From contig QHYH01000145.1 in the NCBI GenBank assembly GCA_003223215.1, forward strand, positions 1 to 44,457: a DNA stretch of 44,457 bases. The letters run 5' to 3'. The DNA comes from Acidobacteriota bacterium. Its GTDB lineage: Bacteria > Acidobacteriota > Terriglobia > Acidiferrales > UBA7541. Below are positions 34,545-42,441 of this stretch, piece by piece. Within the stretch, counting starts at the first letter, position 1, and every line of letters starts with the position of its first letter. Below the pieces are notes generated by a model. That model was not told where the DNA came from. It was given only the letters and a program-made list of their open reading frames with translations, and did no database searches. Position numbers and translations under genes: made by a program.

Positions 34545-34847
34545 CTAAGGAGATGACGGGAATCCAAGGCCACCAACAGGGTTGGTAACCGCTACTTTTT
34601 CGAAGTCCGCGACGAGTGGCTTGGCTTGGGCCATGGTGTCCTTGACGGCGGGTAAAGACAGCGACGCATCGTGGCTCGTTTCGCTGTCCCAGATCTCCGT
34701 CACCCAGAGGATGTTTTCGTCCACAGCATCCCTGGCCACGATGTAGCTGCGGCATCCTGGCATATTCCTCGTACCTTCCTTTAGGACTTGGATTAACTCA
34801 TCGCGCTTGCCGGTGACAGCGGTAAGCTTTGCGATTAACCCGTACAT
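34545..34847 (-). CDS. Antibiotic biosynthesis monooxygenase (ABM) domain protein
   Basis: Small dimeric alpha/beta-barrel protein of 100 residues: MYGLIAKLTAVTGKRDELIQ, VARDAVDENILWVTEIWDSE and the end FEKVAVTNPVGGLGF are typical of ABM/YgiN-like folds (small quinol or heme-related oxygenases). The ATG at 34847 has GGGGAG eight bases upstream. However, the same frame continues upstream as a perfect twin-arginine leader (DRRTFLAWLTTAAVAVTPVL) without a start codon. The nearest ATG (34933) is one base out of frame. Losing one C in ACC(C)GCC would explain this, so the protein was probably once exported by Tat. It is 88 bp after the Nudix gene and likely in the same operon. Confidence 0.75.
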   Translation of the reverse strand: MYGLIAKLTAVTGKRDELIQVLKEGTRNMPGCRSYIVARDAVDENILWVTEIWDSETSHDASLSLPAVKDTMAQAKPLVADFEKVAVTNPVGGLGFPSSP

Positions 34848-34933
34848 TAGATGCTCCCCTTGCGGACCAGTCAGGACCGGGGTAACGGCCACTGCCGCGG
34901 TGGTCAGCCACGCTAGAAACGTTCGGCGGTCAT
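34848..34933 (-). other. Orphaned Tat signal-peptide coding segment
   Basis: Encodes RRTFLAWLTTAAVAVTPVLT in frame with the ABM gene, but the ATG at 34933 (two bases after the Nudix stop) reads MTAERF then stops, being displaced by one base. Adding one base after the second codon would give a continuous MT-RRTFLAWL leader fused to the ABM domain. Confidence 0.6.
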
Positions 34934-34935
34934 AG

Positions 34936-35358
34936 CTATGCTTGCTCCAGTATCTCGCCTGGTTTGATTTTCCCCGTCGCCAGATTGGCCGCCAGCCCCG
35001 CGTTGGCCGAGAGAAAATCGTAATCCCCGAGTTCCTTCGGCAGGGCCCAGGCAATTTTCTCAAACGTGCGAGGAATGAGCTCGCCATCCGCAATCGCCGC
35101 CGCGAAAAAGAGAATCTCCAGCTCCTCCGGTGTCTCCGCGTATTGATGCACCACGCGCTCAATGGGCGCCCATTTCTCGATCGCAGCTCCGAGTTCTTCT
35201 TCGAGCTCGCGCTTGAGGGCCTGCTCGGGCGTCTCCCCAGATTCCACTTTTCCGCCGGGGAACTCCCACTTGAGCGGAGAGGTGTCGTTGCGGCGCCGCT
35301 GTCCAATCAGCAGCCGCCGGTCACTGCGCTCAATCACCGCTGCAACGACGGTTCTCAT
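34936..35358 (-). CDS. Nudix hydrolase, MutT-like (deoxy)nucleoside triphosphate pyrophosphohydrolase
   Basis: 140 residues; the ATG at 35358 gives MRTVVAAVIERSDRRLLIGQ. The complete Nudix box (GX5EX7REUXEEXGU) is GKVESGETPEQALKRELEEE followed by LGA, after the MutT-typical PLKWEFPGG. The C-terminal part (PRTFEKIAWALPKELGDYDF, LSANAGLAANL) resembles MutT/NudG-type enzymes that clean oxidised nucleotides. A GTG at 35370 is an alternative start. Likely cytoplasmic, first gene of a short unit with the ABM gene. Confidence 0.88.
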   Translation of the reverse strand: MRTVVAAVIERSDRRLLIGQRRRNDTSPLKWEFPGGKVESGETPEQALKRELEEELGAAIEKWAPIERVVHQYAETPEELEILFFAAAIADGELIPRTFEKIAWALPKELGDYDFLSANAGLAANLATGKIKPGEILEQA

Positions 35359-35429
35359 GCCTCTCGGCACCTTAGAAACGGCCTGGCTGGGTCATCTTTG
35401 AGTCGTGCAGGCAGATTTGGTATAAGTTC

Positions 35430-36224
35430 TCACCCGCCACTGGCACTCGCCGCTCTCTTATCATTCAGAACCTTCCAAAGTTCCTTTGCACCCTTGATCA
35501 GTGGCGGCCCCGGCGTGTTCAACAATTCGTCGCTGATCACATGAACGCGACGATTTTGAATTGCAGGAACCTCCTGCCAGGCGCGAACTGCGTACGCTTT
35601 CTTGGGATCCGCGCGATCTCCCGCCGCCGCCCAGGCCAGCACGATCACGTCCGGCATGGCTTCGGCCACCAGCGTCTCATCCACACGCTCGCCTGCGGGA
35701 ACAACCATCTCTCCGCCACAGAGACGCACGAGCTCCGCCACCCAGGGCGGGGAACTGATGCGTGGATTCGGCCACGCTTCACAATAAACACGCGACCTTG
35801 GCTCTGGCTTTTTCGGCTGACTCTCGATCTCCGCAAACTCGCGCTGCAATTTTCCCGCGAGCGCCTCCGCCGCTTTCGCACGGCCAACGATTCCTCCGAG
35901 CAATCGAATGTCGGCGTACACATCCGCGAGCGTTCGCGGATTCATTGCCAGAAAATTCAGCGGCTGTTCGAGAAGTTTGCCAACGGTTTCTTGCTTGTAG
36001 GGAACCGAGCCAATCACAAGCGTTGGCTTGAGGCGCAGAATTTCGTCGAGCGACCCCATGTGCCAGCAATCGCCCAGTTTCGGCAGGGCGCCCACCGGTG
36101 CCACGTCCGCGCACCACTTGGTCACCCCTACAAGCGTTTTGTTCGCGCCAATCGCGCACAAAATCGCGGTTGCGCTCGGAGCGAGCGAAACGATCCGATG
36201 GCCGTGTTCTGCGTCTTTTTTCAT
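35430..36224 (-). CDS. Periplasmic-binding-protein-like, BtuF/cobalamin-type
   Basis: 264 residues; the ATG at 36224 follows GGGGGAG. Helical-backbone binding-protein fold (PF01497 type): IVSLAPSATAILCAIGANKT, VGVTKWCADVAP, GSLDEILRLKPTLVIGSVPY, and VIVLAWAAAGDRADPKKAYA near the C-terminus. There is no visible signal peptide: the protein starts MKKDAEHGHR directly before the domain. It may therefore work in the cytoplasm, use a non-classical start, or be a corrinoid-related protein annotated as cobalamin-binding. No BtuC/BtuD genes are nearby. It is divergent from the acetamidase gene. Confidence 0.8.
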   Translation of the reverse strand: MKKDAEHGHRIVSLAPSATAILCAIGANKTLVGVTKWCADVAPVGALPKLGDCWHMGSLDEILRLKPTLVIGSVPYKQETVGKLLEQPLNFLAMNPRTLADVYADIRLLGGIVGRAKAAEALAGKLQREFAEIESQPKKPEPRSRVYCEAWPNPRISSPPWVAELVRLCGGEMVVPAGERVDETLVAEAMPDVIVLAWAAAGDRADPKKAYAVRAWQEVPAIQNRRVHVISDELLNTPGPPLIKGAKELWKVLNDKRAASASGG

Positions 36225-36346
36225 GCTCCCCCAAAAGCATAGCAGACGCGTGGCCGCGCTGCCGACGGAGCGGGGACGGAGCGGTCGCGCATTGACTCCT
36301 CTCTCGGAGTGTGCTGGACTTCGTCTTCTCGGTTTGGAGGATTCCC

Positions 36347-37390
36347 GTGCGCCATTCTCTTGCCATGTTCTTTTTTGCATCGGCCCTGCCGCTTCCCGCT
36401 TTTGCGCAGTCTTCTGCTGCACCAGCAAAAGCCGACGCTGTCGAATACCACGCCACGATCGACAACGCGAAATACGTCTTCGGCGTTGCGCCGCCGGTCG
36501 CGCATGTCAAGGCCGGTAACATTCTGGAAGCCAATTCGCTCGATTGTTTCGGCAACGCGCTGCAGAAACCGGGCGACAGCATGTCGCTCGTGAAGGGCGA
36601 CAATCCCCTGACCGGGCCCTTTTATATTGACGGGGCGGAGCCCGGCGACACCCTGGTTATCCGCATCCTTGCTCTACAAGTCGACGGCAAGCAGGGCGTC
36701 GGCACGTTTTCTCCCGGCTTCGGCGCCGTCAACTCCACGCATTACACACCGGTGCTGGAAGCAAAGCCGCTCCCCGAGCGTATGTGGTTCTATCCCATCG
36801 ACAAGGAGAAAAACACCGCCACGTTTCAAGCGCTCGATTCGGATTTCAAAGTGAGCTTTCCCGTACATCCTTTTCTTGGCTGCATTGGCGTTGCCCCTGC
36901 GAACGGCGAAGCTCGCAGCTCCATCGTGCCCGCGGAATTTGGCGGCAACATGGACGCTCCGGAGGTTTCCGCCGGCAACACGTTGTATCTCCCTGTGAAT
37001 GTTCCGGGCGCGCTGTTCTATTTCGGTGACGGTCACGCCGCCATGGGCGATGGGGAAGTTGCGGGAAGCGCCGTGGAAGTGCCCATGCGTGCCCGCTTGC
37101 AATTCGAATTGGTAAAAGGGAAGAGCACGGGCTGGCCGCGCTTTGAAAACGAAAAGGAAATCATGGCCGCCGGCGTCTACCGCCCCGTGGATGACGCGCT
37201 GCGCATCGCCGTCACCGAGCTCATCCACTGGATCCACAGCGACTACGGTCTCTCGGAACTCGACGCTTACGAATTGCTTTCTAAAGTCGCCAAGGTTCAT
37301 CTTACCGAGATGGTGGACCCCAATTACGTGGTCATCGCATCCATTGAGAAGAAATATCTTCCACTAAAGAAAGGGTTTGCGCCGCGATAG
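36347..37390 (+). CDS. Acetamidase/formamidase family protein, secreted
   Basis: 347 residues; the GTG at 36347 has GGAGG six bases upstream and is followed by a signal peptide (HSLAMFFFASALPLPAFA). The frame could start at 36311, but there the SD abuts the codon. Family motifs: GPFYIDGAEPGDTLVIRIL, FLGCIGVAPANGE, EFGGNMDAPEVSAGNTLYLP and YFGDGHAAMGDGEVAGSAVE, the last carrying conserved acidic and His residues. The family hydrolyses short amides to ammonia and acid; many acidobacterial members are exported and of unknown substrate. Confidence 0.88.
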   Translation: MRHSLAMFFFASALPLPAFAQSSAAPAKADAVEYHATIDNAKYVFGVAPPVAHVKAGNILEANSLDCFGNALQKPGDSMSLVKGDNPLTGPFYIDGAEPGDTLVIRILALQVDGKQGVGTFSPGFGAVNSTHYTPVLEAKPLPERMWFYPIDKEKNTATFQALDSDFKVSFPVHPFLGCIGVAPANGEARSSIVPAEFGGNMDAPEVSAGNTLYLPVNVPGALFYFGDGHAAMGDGEVAGSAVEVPMRARLQFELVKGKSTGWPRFENEKEIMAAGVYRPVDDALRIAVTELIHWIHSDYGLSELDAYELLSKVAKVHLTEMVDPNYVVIASIEKKYLPLKKGFAPR

Positions 37391-37521
37391 AAGTCGTATC
37401 CTTATTTAAGATTTAGGCGCAATCGTTGCGATCAGGAGCACGGCCGCTTGCTGGGACGAAACTAGAACGCATCTCGGCAGCGATGTTTATACTGAGGGGA
37501 CTCAGGACTGAAACTCGAAAA

Positions 37522-37890
37522 ATGTTCAGCGAAGCCGTTCTCGATCACTTCCGAAACCCGCGTAACGCCGGCGAGCTCCGTGATGCCACTGCAGCCGTCG
37601 AAGTTACGAATCCGGTTTGCGGCGACGTCCTCAGGCTCTTCGCGCGTTTCGAATCCGGCCGGATCGCCGAGGCCCGGTTTTTGTGCCGCGGCTGCACTAC
37701 GTCGATTGCCTGCGCTTCGCTGCTGACCGAAGAGCTGCGCGGCCGCACGCCAGCGGAAGCCCGTGGCATCACCGCCGAATTTCTTTCCCTAGCCCTCGGT
37801 GGGCTACCGCCTGCGACCTTTCACGGCGCGCAGCTAGCCGCTGAAGCCGTCGCCGCCCTCCTGCCCCAATTGCCGTCTTCGGCGGGATAG
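37522..37890 (+). CDS. IscU/SufU/NifU-N-like iron-sulfur scaffold, third Cys missing
   Basis: 122 residues from the ATG at 37522 (MFSEAVLDHFRNPRNAGELR, the typical opening); a longer frame from 37426 looks spurious. It keeps NPVCGD (first Cys) and LCRGCTTSIACASLLTEEL (second Cys region). The C-terminal position where IscU/SufU has the third cluster-ligand Cys (pattern R-x-x-C-A-x-L) reads FHGAQLAAEAVAALL, so that Cys is Ala or Gly. It may be a specialised scaffold, a zinc-type SufU-like protein, or a sulfur-transfer partner. It lies one gene from MocA/XdhC, but on the opposite strand. Confidence 0.78.
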   Translation: MFSEAVLDHFRNPRNAGELRDATAAVEVTNPVCGDVLRLFARFESGRIAEARFLCRGCTTSIACASLLTEELRGRTPAEARGITAEFLSLALGGLPPATFHGAQLAAEAVAALLPQLPSSAG

Positions 37891-38201
37891 TGCGAATGGC
37901 GATGAGATCGACCGGAACTTTCCTTAGCATCGCCCTGGAACTTCAGGGAGCTCTGCGAATCTCCTTGGCCGAGCCGCCGCAAGAGCACGCGCAGCGTTAC
38001 GCCTTCGGCCTAGCCGACTCGCGCCGCAACTTCATCGACGCCTTCGTTGCTGGTCTTCAACGGGTGGCCCGCCCGTTCCACGCACAGGTTCTGAAAATAC
38101 GACTGAGGCGATTTGCCGGCACGGCTTCGATGCGCCGCGCGAGCGTTCTCTTGCTCGATCCGGCTTCACGAGCGGAGTCATTCTTGACTTTAGCGGACTA
38201 G
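37890..38201 (+). CDS. Hypothetical 103-residue frame after the IscU-like gene
   Basis: Starts with GTG overlapping the IscU-like stop by one base and runs to within the MocA stop (convergent, 4-bp overlap). The product is Arg/Ala/Leu-rich (SIALELQGALRISLAEPPQ, ARPFHAQVLKIRLRRFAGT), without a membrane helix, motif or SD. It could be a small real gene filling the gap or a chance frame in GC-rich DNA. Confidence 0.25.
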   Translation: MRMAMRSTGTFLSIALELQGALRISLAEPPQEHAQRYAFGLADSRRNFIDAFVAGLQRVARPFHAQVLKIRLRRFAGTASMRRASVLLLDPASRAESFLTLAD

Positions 38202-38785
38202 CCCTGCCGGTCCATGGCCCGATTCAACGTTTCCGGATCATTCAGGTTCAGCACGCAGCCCTCTTCATTCGTGGGGACTTCTTCCACCTCGTCCGCGTGT
38301 GCCCACACCACCGCCCGTGCACCGGTTTCCAGCGGCGCGCGCAAGAGTTCCGGATAGAGCGACGCTGAAAAAATCACCGGATGCCCGCGGCGCCCTTCGT
38401 AAACCGGCAGCACGATGGGCTTTTTTGACTTGTAGAATTGCGCGATTAATTCACCGACCAGCGCGGAGCTGATCAGTGGATGGTCAATCAAAAAAACCAA
38501 CACGCCGTCGGTTCCCGCGGGCAGTTTGCGCACTGCGGCCTGAATCGAGCTCAACTGTCCTTTCTCCCACTGCGCGTTGATGATCATTTCATTGGCTTTC
38601 AGTGGCACCGCTTTGGCGATCGATTCCGCGTCCGCGCCCAGCACGACGCGCCGCACGCCGATTTCGGGACGGCTGATGATCTCCAGCAAATGCTCGAGGA
38701 AGGGCCGCCCCTGGTAGGGGAGCAGCGCTTTCGGCGAGCCCATGCGGCTCGAGGCCCCGCCGGAGAGGATGACGGCGGCCAGCAT
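38198..38785 (-). CDS. MobA/MocA-like NTP transferase (molybdopterin cytidylyltransferase type)
   Basis: 195 residues. The N-terminal nucleotide-binding loop LAAVILSGGASSRMGSPKAL and the metal-binding region GVLVFLIDHPLISSALVGEL identify the family; GRRGHPVIFSASLYPEL is typical of MocA-like enzymes, which attach CMP to molybdopterin for xanthine-dehydrogenase-type enzymes. It starts 9 bp after the XdhC stop (operon), which supports MocA over MobA. No xanthine or CO dehydrogenase structural genes are in the window. One oddity is IDHP where many members have a double-Asp-like DMP. Confidence 0.87.
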   Translation of the reverse strand: MLAAVILSGGASSRMGSPKALLPYQGRPFLEHLLEIISRPEIGVRRVVLGADAESIAKAVPLKANEMIINAQWEKGQLSSIQAAVRKLPAGTDGVLVFLIDHPLISSALVGELIAQFYKSKKPIVLPVYEGRRGHPVIFSASLYPELLRAPLETGARAVVWAHADEVEEVPTNEEGCVLNLNDPETLNRAMDRQG

Positions 38786-38794
38786 GTGTACCTT

Positions 38795-39640
38795 TCAGCG
38801 CTCAGTAGCGACCTTGCCTGCGGATTCCATCGGCGCCTGTCGCTCTAGCTTCAGTTTCTTGTGCTCCGCGTTGGCCGCATTTCGGCGCACGGCAACAAGC
38901 TCGGCGGTGATGCTCACGGCAATCTCTTCCGGCGACAGCGCGCCGATGTCCAGCCCCATTGGCGCATACAGGCGTTCGAATTCTTCCGTCTTGTAGCCCT
39001 GGTTCTCCAGTGCCTTATAAACGGACAGCACTTTGCGCTTGCTGCCAATCATCCCCACGTAGCGCGCTTCGGTGCGAACCGCCCATGCCAGCACCCGCAT
39101 ATCCTCTTTATGTCCGCGCGTAACGATCACCAGGTAGCTTGCGGCGTTCGGCCGGATCTTCTCGAAGGCTTGCTGGTAGCTTGTGAAAAGTTCCTGCGCC
39201 ATCGGGAATCGCTCTTTGTTCGCAAACGCCTCGCGGTCGTCCACCACGGCAATAGCAAACCCCGCCGCGTGCGCGGCTCTCGCCACCGCCATCGAAACAT
39301 GCCCGCCGCCGAACAAATACGCCACCGGCTGCGGCAGGATGGGCTCGACAAAAACTTCCAGCGTACCCCCGCAAATCAGCCCGTTATCGTAGTTGGCCTC
39401 ATTGTTCAGGTGAAAAACCATTTTCCGCGGCGCTTCTTTCTGCATCACTTCCTTTGCGGCGGCCCAGACCTCCGCCTCCACGCAGCCTCCGCCAATGGTT
39501 CCCTCGATCGAGCCGTCTTCGCGAACGAGCATCCGCGAGCTCTCATAACTGGGAATCGAGCCGTTCGTGTGCACAATGGTAGCCAGCGCTCCACGCTGCC
39601 CCGCGCGCCTCATCTTTACGATTTCTTCGAACAAGTCCAT
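38795..39640 (-). CDS. XdhC/CoxI family molybdoenzyme maturation protein
   Basis: 281 residues, full length. The N-terminal XdhC_CoxI domain has SIPSYESSRMLVREDGSIEG, TIGGGCVEAEVW and the Cys-containing GLICGGTLEVFVEP. The C-terminal Rossmann domain starts AYLFGGGHVSMAVARAAHAA and contains VIVTRGHKEDMRVLAWAVRT and YVGMIGSKRKV. The role is to carry and protect the sulfurated molybdenum cofactor before insertion into xanthine-dehydrogenase-like enzymes. It is the first gene of the MocA pair. Confidence 0.93.
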   Translation of the reverse strand: MDLFEEIVKMRRAGQRGALATIVHTNGSIPSYESSRMLVREDGSIEGTIGGGCVEAEVWAAAKEVMQKEAPRKMVFHLNNEANYDNGLICGGTLEVFVEPILPQPVAYLFGGGHVSMAVARAAHAAGFAIAVVDDREAFANKERFPMAQELFTSYQQAFEKIRPNAASYLVIVTRGHKEDMRVLAWAVRTEARYVGMIGSKRKVLSVYKALENQGYKTEEFERLYAPMGLDIGALSPEEIAVSITAELVAVRRNAANAEHKKLKLERQAPMESAGKVATER

Positions 39641-39807
39641 CGGTTTCAGGCATTCTTCGGCGGCACAGCCGCTCTTGGCGGTGCCGCCCTGTCTCTTATT
39701 GCTTCAGCCTACGGCGCACCCTTCTTGCTGTCAATGCTCTTCGCTTTCTGGACACTACTCAGTGAGGGATGATACCGTTCAGCCTTTGCGATGGACCGAG
39801 AGGGGCC

Positions 39808-40836
39808 ATGAAAGCGATCGTGTTTCATCGGCACGGAGGGCCGGAGGTCTTGAAATATGCGGATGCGCCGGAGCCGGCGCTCCGCGCCAATGACGTCCTG
39901 GTCCGCGTCAAGGCTTGCGCACTAAATCATCTCGATCTTTGGGTACGCCGCGGCTTGCCCAACGTGCCGATTCCGCTGCCGCACATTCCTGGCAGCGACG
40001 TGGCTGGCGAAATCGCCAGAATCGGCGCAGACGTAACCGCGATCCGCGTCGGCCAGAAAGTCGTGCTTGCGCCGCTGGTGAGCTGCGGCAAATGCACAGC
40101 CTGCCTGGCCGGCCTCGACAATCACTGCCGCCAAGCCAGCAACCTTGGCTACATGATTGACGGCGGCTCGGCGGAATTCGTTCGCGCGCCCGAAGTGAAC
40201 TGCCTCGCTTATCCCGAAAATCTCAAGTGGGAAGAGGCCGCCGCGATTCCTCTCGTCTTTCAAACCGCCTGGCACATGCTCGTCACTCGTGGCGAGCTGC
40301 AAGCCGGGGAAGATGTTCTCATCCTTGGTGCAGGCAGCGGCGTGGGCAGCGCCGCCATTCAAATCGCGAAGTTCTTTGGTGCCCGCGTCATCACCACTGC
40401 TGGTTCCGAGGAAAAGCTCGCCAAAGCAGGAGAACTCGGTGCCGACCACCTCATCAATTACAAAACACAGAAAATTCGCGACGAGGTGCGCCGCATCACC
40501 GACAAACGTGGCGTGGACGTGGTGTTTGAGCACGTCGGCACGGCCAGCTGGGAAGACAGCGTCGCGAGCCTCGCGCCCGCCGGCCGTCTCGTCACCTGCG
40601 GCGCGACCACCGGCTATGACGCCAAAGTGGACTTGCGTTTTCTTTTCAGCCGCCAGCTGTCGCTGCTCGGGTCCTACATGGGCACGAAAGGCGAACTCCA
40701 CAGGGTCATGAAGCTCGTCGCTGGAGGAAAACTGAAACCGGTCGTCGATCGCGTTTTCCCGCTCGCGGAAGCTGCTGCCGCTCACGCCTATCTCGAATCG
40801 AGCTCGCAATTCGGCAAAGTCGTCCTCTCCGTCTGA
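39808..40836 (+). CDS. Zinc-binding MDR alcohol dehydrogenase / quinone-oxidoreductase-like
   Basis: 342 residues; the ATG at 39808 follows GAGAGGGG. Structure: catalytic GroES-like domain (MKAIVFHRHGGPEVLKYADA, HIPGSDVAGEIARIGADVTA) with four structural-zinc cysteines in SCGKCTACLAGLDNHC, then the nucleotide domain EDVLILGAGSGVGSAAIQIA (NADPH-type GAGSGVG). The C-terminus SSSQFGKVVLSV is typical. The frame extends upstream to 39769 without support. It is divergent from XdhC. The substrate is probably an aldehyde, alcohol or enone; it cannot be specified. Confidence 0.9.
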   Translation: MKAIVFHRHGGPEVLKYADAPEPALRANDVLVRVKACALNHLDLWVRRGLPNVPIPLPHIPGSDVAGEIARIGADVTAIRVGQKVVLAPLVSCGKCTACLAGLDNHCRQASNLGYMIDGGSAEFVRAPEVNCLAYPENLKWEEAAAIPLVFQTAWHMLVTRGELQAGEDVLILGAGSGVGSAAIQIAKFFGARVITTAGSEEKLAKAGELGADHLINYKTQKIRDEVRRITDKRGVDVVFEHVGTASWEDSVASLAPAGRLVTCGATTGYDAKVDLRFLFSRQLSLLGSYMGTKGELHRVMKLVAGGKLKPVVDRVFPLAEAAAAHAYLESSSQFGKVVLSV

Positions 40837-40868
40837 CCGCTTTGAGAAATGCACAGGATGCGCCCGAA

Positions 40869-40957
40869 GTACTATTGACAGGTTTTTTTCACTCTTATAT
40901 TTTGCGCGCCCATCCACCCGCAGTGACGGTCCCCAACGCTGCCATCTCCCGGTGCCC
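40869..40957 (+). repeat. ~90-bp promoter-like repeat unit, copy A
   Basis: Starts GTACTATTGACA, with TTGACA at 40875-40880 and TATATT 15 bases (or TATTTT 17 bases) downstream. It continues with CATCCACC, AGTGACGG and GCCATCTCCCGGTGCCC, matching copy B. The two starts are 292 bp apart. Confidence 0.6.
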
Positions 40958-41160
40958 GACAATTTGTCCCTTCCATTCTCACGGAGGACCAACTCATTAC
41001 CTTTCTGCGATCTCTGTGAACTAAGTCCGTTCCGGCGAGGGTGCCCGGCCCCACGCGGGTCTGGGTTGGATGTGCGCCCGGCTCCGGAATGGGCTTGGAT
41101 TCTCAGGGCGCCTTATGTGTCATGCCTGGGGTAAGCGTGGGGTATCTATGTACCTTTCGG

Positions 41161-41250
41161 GTACTATTGACATGGATTTTGCAATCCTATAGCTTTGTAA
41201 GTATCCACCTCGGAAGTGACAGCTACCCACCCTGCCATCTCTTGGTGCCC
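41161..41250 (+). repeat. ~90-bp promoter-like repeat unit, copy B
   Basis: Starts with the same 12 bases GTACTATTGACA, TTGACA at 41167-41172 and TATAGC 15 bases downstream, then TATCCACC, AGTGACAG and GCCATCTCTTGGTGCCC. The shared order and spacing show descent from one unit; the middle has diverged. Confidence 0.6.
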
Positions 41251-41514
41251 AGCGACAGCATCCTTCTGAAATCAGGATGACGGAGTTTGCTGGCGGAGAA
41301 GGGCGTCCTCCGTGCATCCGATGAATGGACTCCGTTGGCCTTTGCCCTGCATCTTGCCGGAGCGCGGCGATTGTTGTGCTTTCCCTAAGGTCTTAGCCCA
41401 TGCCGGCGAGGACGCCCAGCCCCTCGCCGGAACCTCTTCTCTCGATTTGGAACTCCGCCCGCAGGGTCTGCTATCCTCTCGGCGTCCCCTCTCAAAGGGC
41501 GGATACATCCGGCC

Positions 41515-42441
41515 ATGGCTAGCCTTCAAGCACATCTGGCGGTCTGGATTCTCAAGTGGCGCACCAAGCGCCGCCTCAGACATTGCCGCGACTATCGCCT
41601 CGCGAGCCAGATTCTTCGTCCTCTCCCTTACAAACCTCCGGCATCGGTGCGCATCACCAATGCGCGGCTAAACGGCCTCCCTGGCGAATGGGTCGAGTCG
41701 CCAAGTTCCGCCGAACAGGTGCTCCTCTATTTGCATGGCGGCGGCTATTTCGCCTGTTCGGCCGAGACGCATCGTCCCATCACCGCCTTTTTTGCCATGC
41801 ACGGCTTCCGTGTTTTCGCTCCGAACTATCGCCTGGCCCCCGAAAATCCCTTTCCCGCCGCCGTGGAGGATGCCGCTGCGGTTTATCGCGGGCTTCTTTC
41901 GGGAGAGCGTTCGCAGCAGGGCATTGTTGTTGCCGGCGACTCGGCGGGCGGCGCACTTGCGCTTTCGCTCATGCTCGCTCTCCGCGCCGCGGGCTCGCCC
42001 CTTCCCGCTGCCGCCGCGCTTTTCTCTCCGTGGACCGATCTTGCCGCCACCGGCGAATCGGTCCGCACGAACGCCCGGCGCTGCGCGATCTTCCACGGCC
42101 CGGCCATCGCCCCAACCGCTCGCTTGTATTTGGCCGACGCCGATCCGCGCAACCCGCTGGCATCTCCGCTGTACGCCGATCTCTCAGGTCTTCCGCCGCT
42201 GCTTATCCACGTTGGCGCAAATGAGACCCTGCGGGACGATTCCACGCGGCTCGCCGAAAAAGCGCGTGCCGCGGCGGTCGGCGTGGAGTTGAAGATCTGG
42301 CCGGTGGTTCCACACGTGTGGCAGCTTGCGCCCGACAAAATCCCGGAAGCCCGGCAATCCTTGCGGGAAAGTGCCGAATTCCTGCGCAGGCACGCTGCCG
42401 TGGTGAATTCAGGTGCGCTAGAATCGGGTCAACATGCCTGA
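41515..42441 (+). CDS. Alpha/beta hydrolase, hormone-sensitive-lipase (HSL) type esterase
   Basis: 308 residues. Oxyanion-hole motif YLHGGGYFACSAETHRP (HGGG), nucleophile elbow VVAGDSAGGALAL (GDSAGG), LFSPWTDLAATGESV, the acid region LIHVGANETLRDDSTRL, and the catalytic His in VVPHVWQLAP. The length is normal for the HSL family (carboxylesterases on short acyl esters). The last 8 bp overlap the start of the monooxygenase gene, so both are made from one message. Together they suggest oxidation of a ketone to an ester or lactone followed by hydrolysis. Confidence 0.92.
   Translation: MASLQAHLAVWILKWRTKRRLRHCRDYRLASQILRPLPYKPPASVRITNARLNGLPGEWVESPSSAEQVLLYLHGGGYFACSAETHRPITAFFAMHGFRVFAPNYRLAPENPFPAAVEDAAAVYRGLLSGERSQQGIVVAGDSAGGALALSLMLALRAAGSPLPAAAALFSPWTDLAATGESVRTNARRCAIFHGPAIAPTARLYLADADPRNPLASPLYADLSGLPPLLIHVGANETLRDDSTRLAEKARAAAVGVELKIWPVVPHVWQLAPDKIPEARQSLRESAEFLRRHAAVVNSGALESGQHA

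Larger units (their letters stand above)
40837..41514. other. 678-bp intergenic region with a repeated promoter-like unit
   Basis: Contains two copies of a ~90-bp imperfect repeat (listed separately). The rest, including 40963-41160 and 41251-41514, shows no convincing gene; frames on both strands lack motifs. A 6-bp hairpin (CATCCT/AGGATG) lies near 41260-41280 after the second repeat. Confidence 0.5.

Noticed and set aside
39922-40992. 356-codon minus-strand frame opposite the MDR dehydrogenase
   Set aside because: Shadow frame without motif; the plus strand has zinc cysteines and a nucleotide-binding motif.
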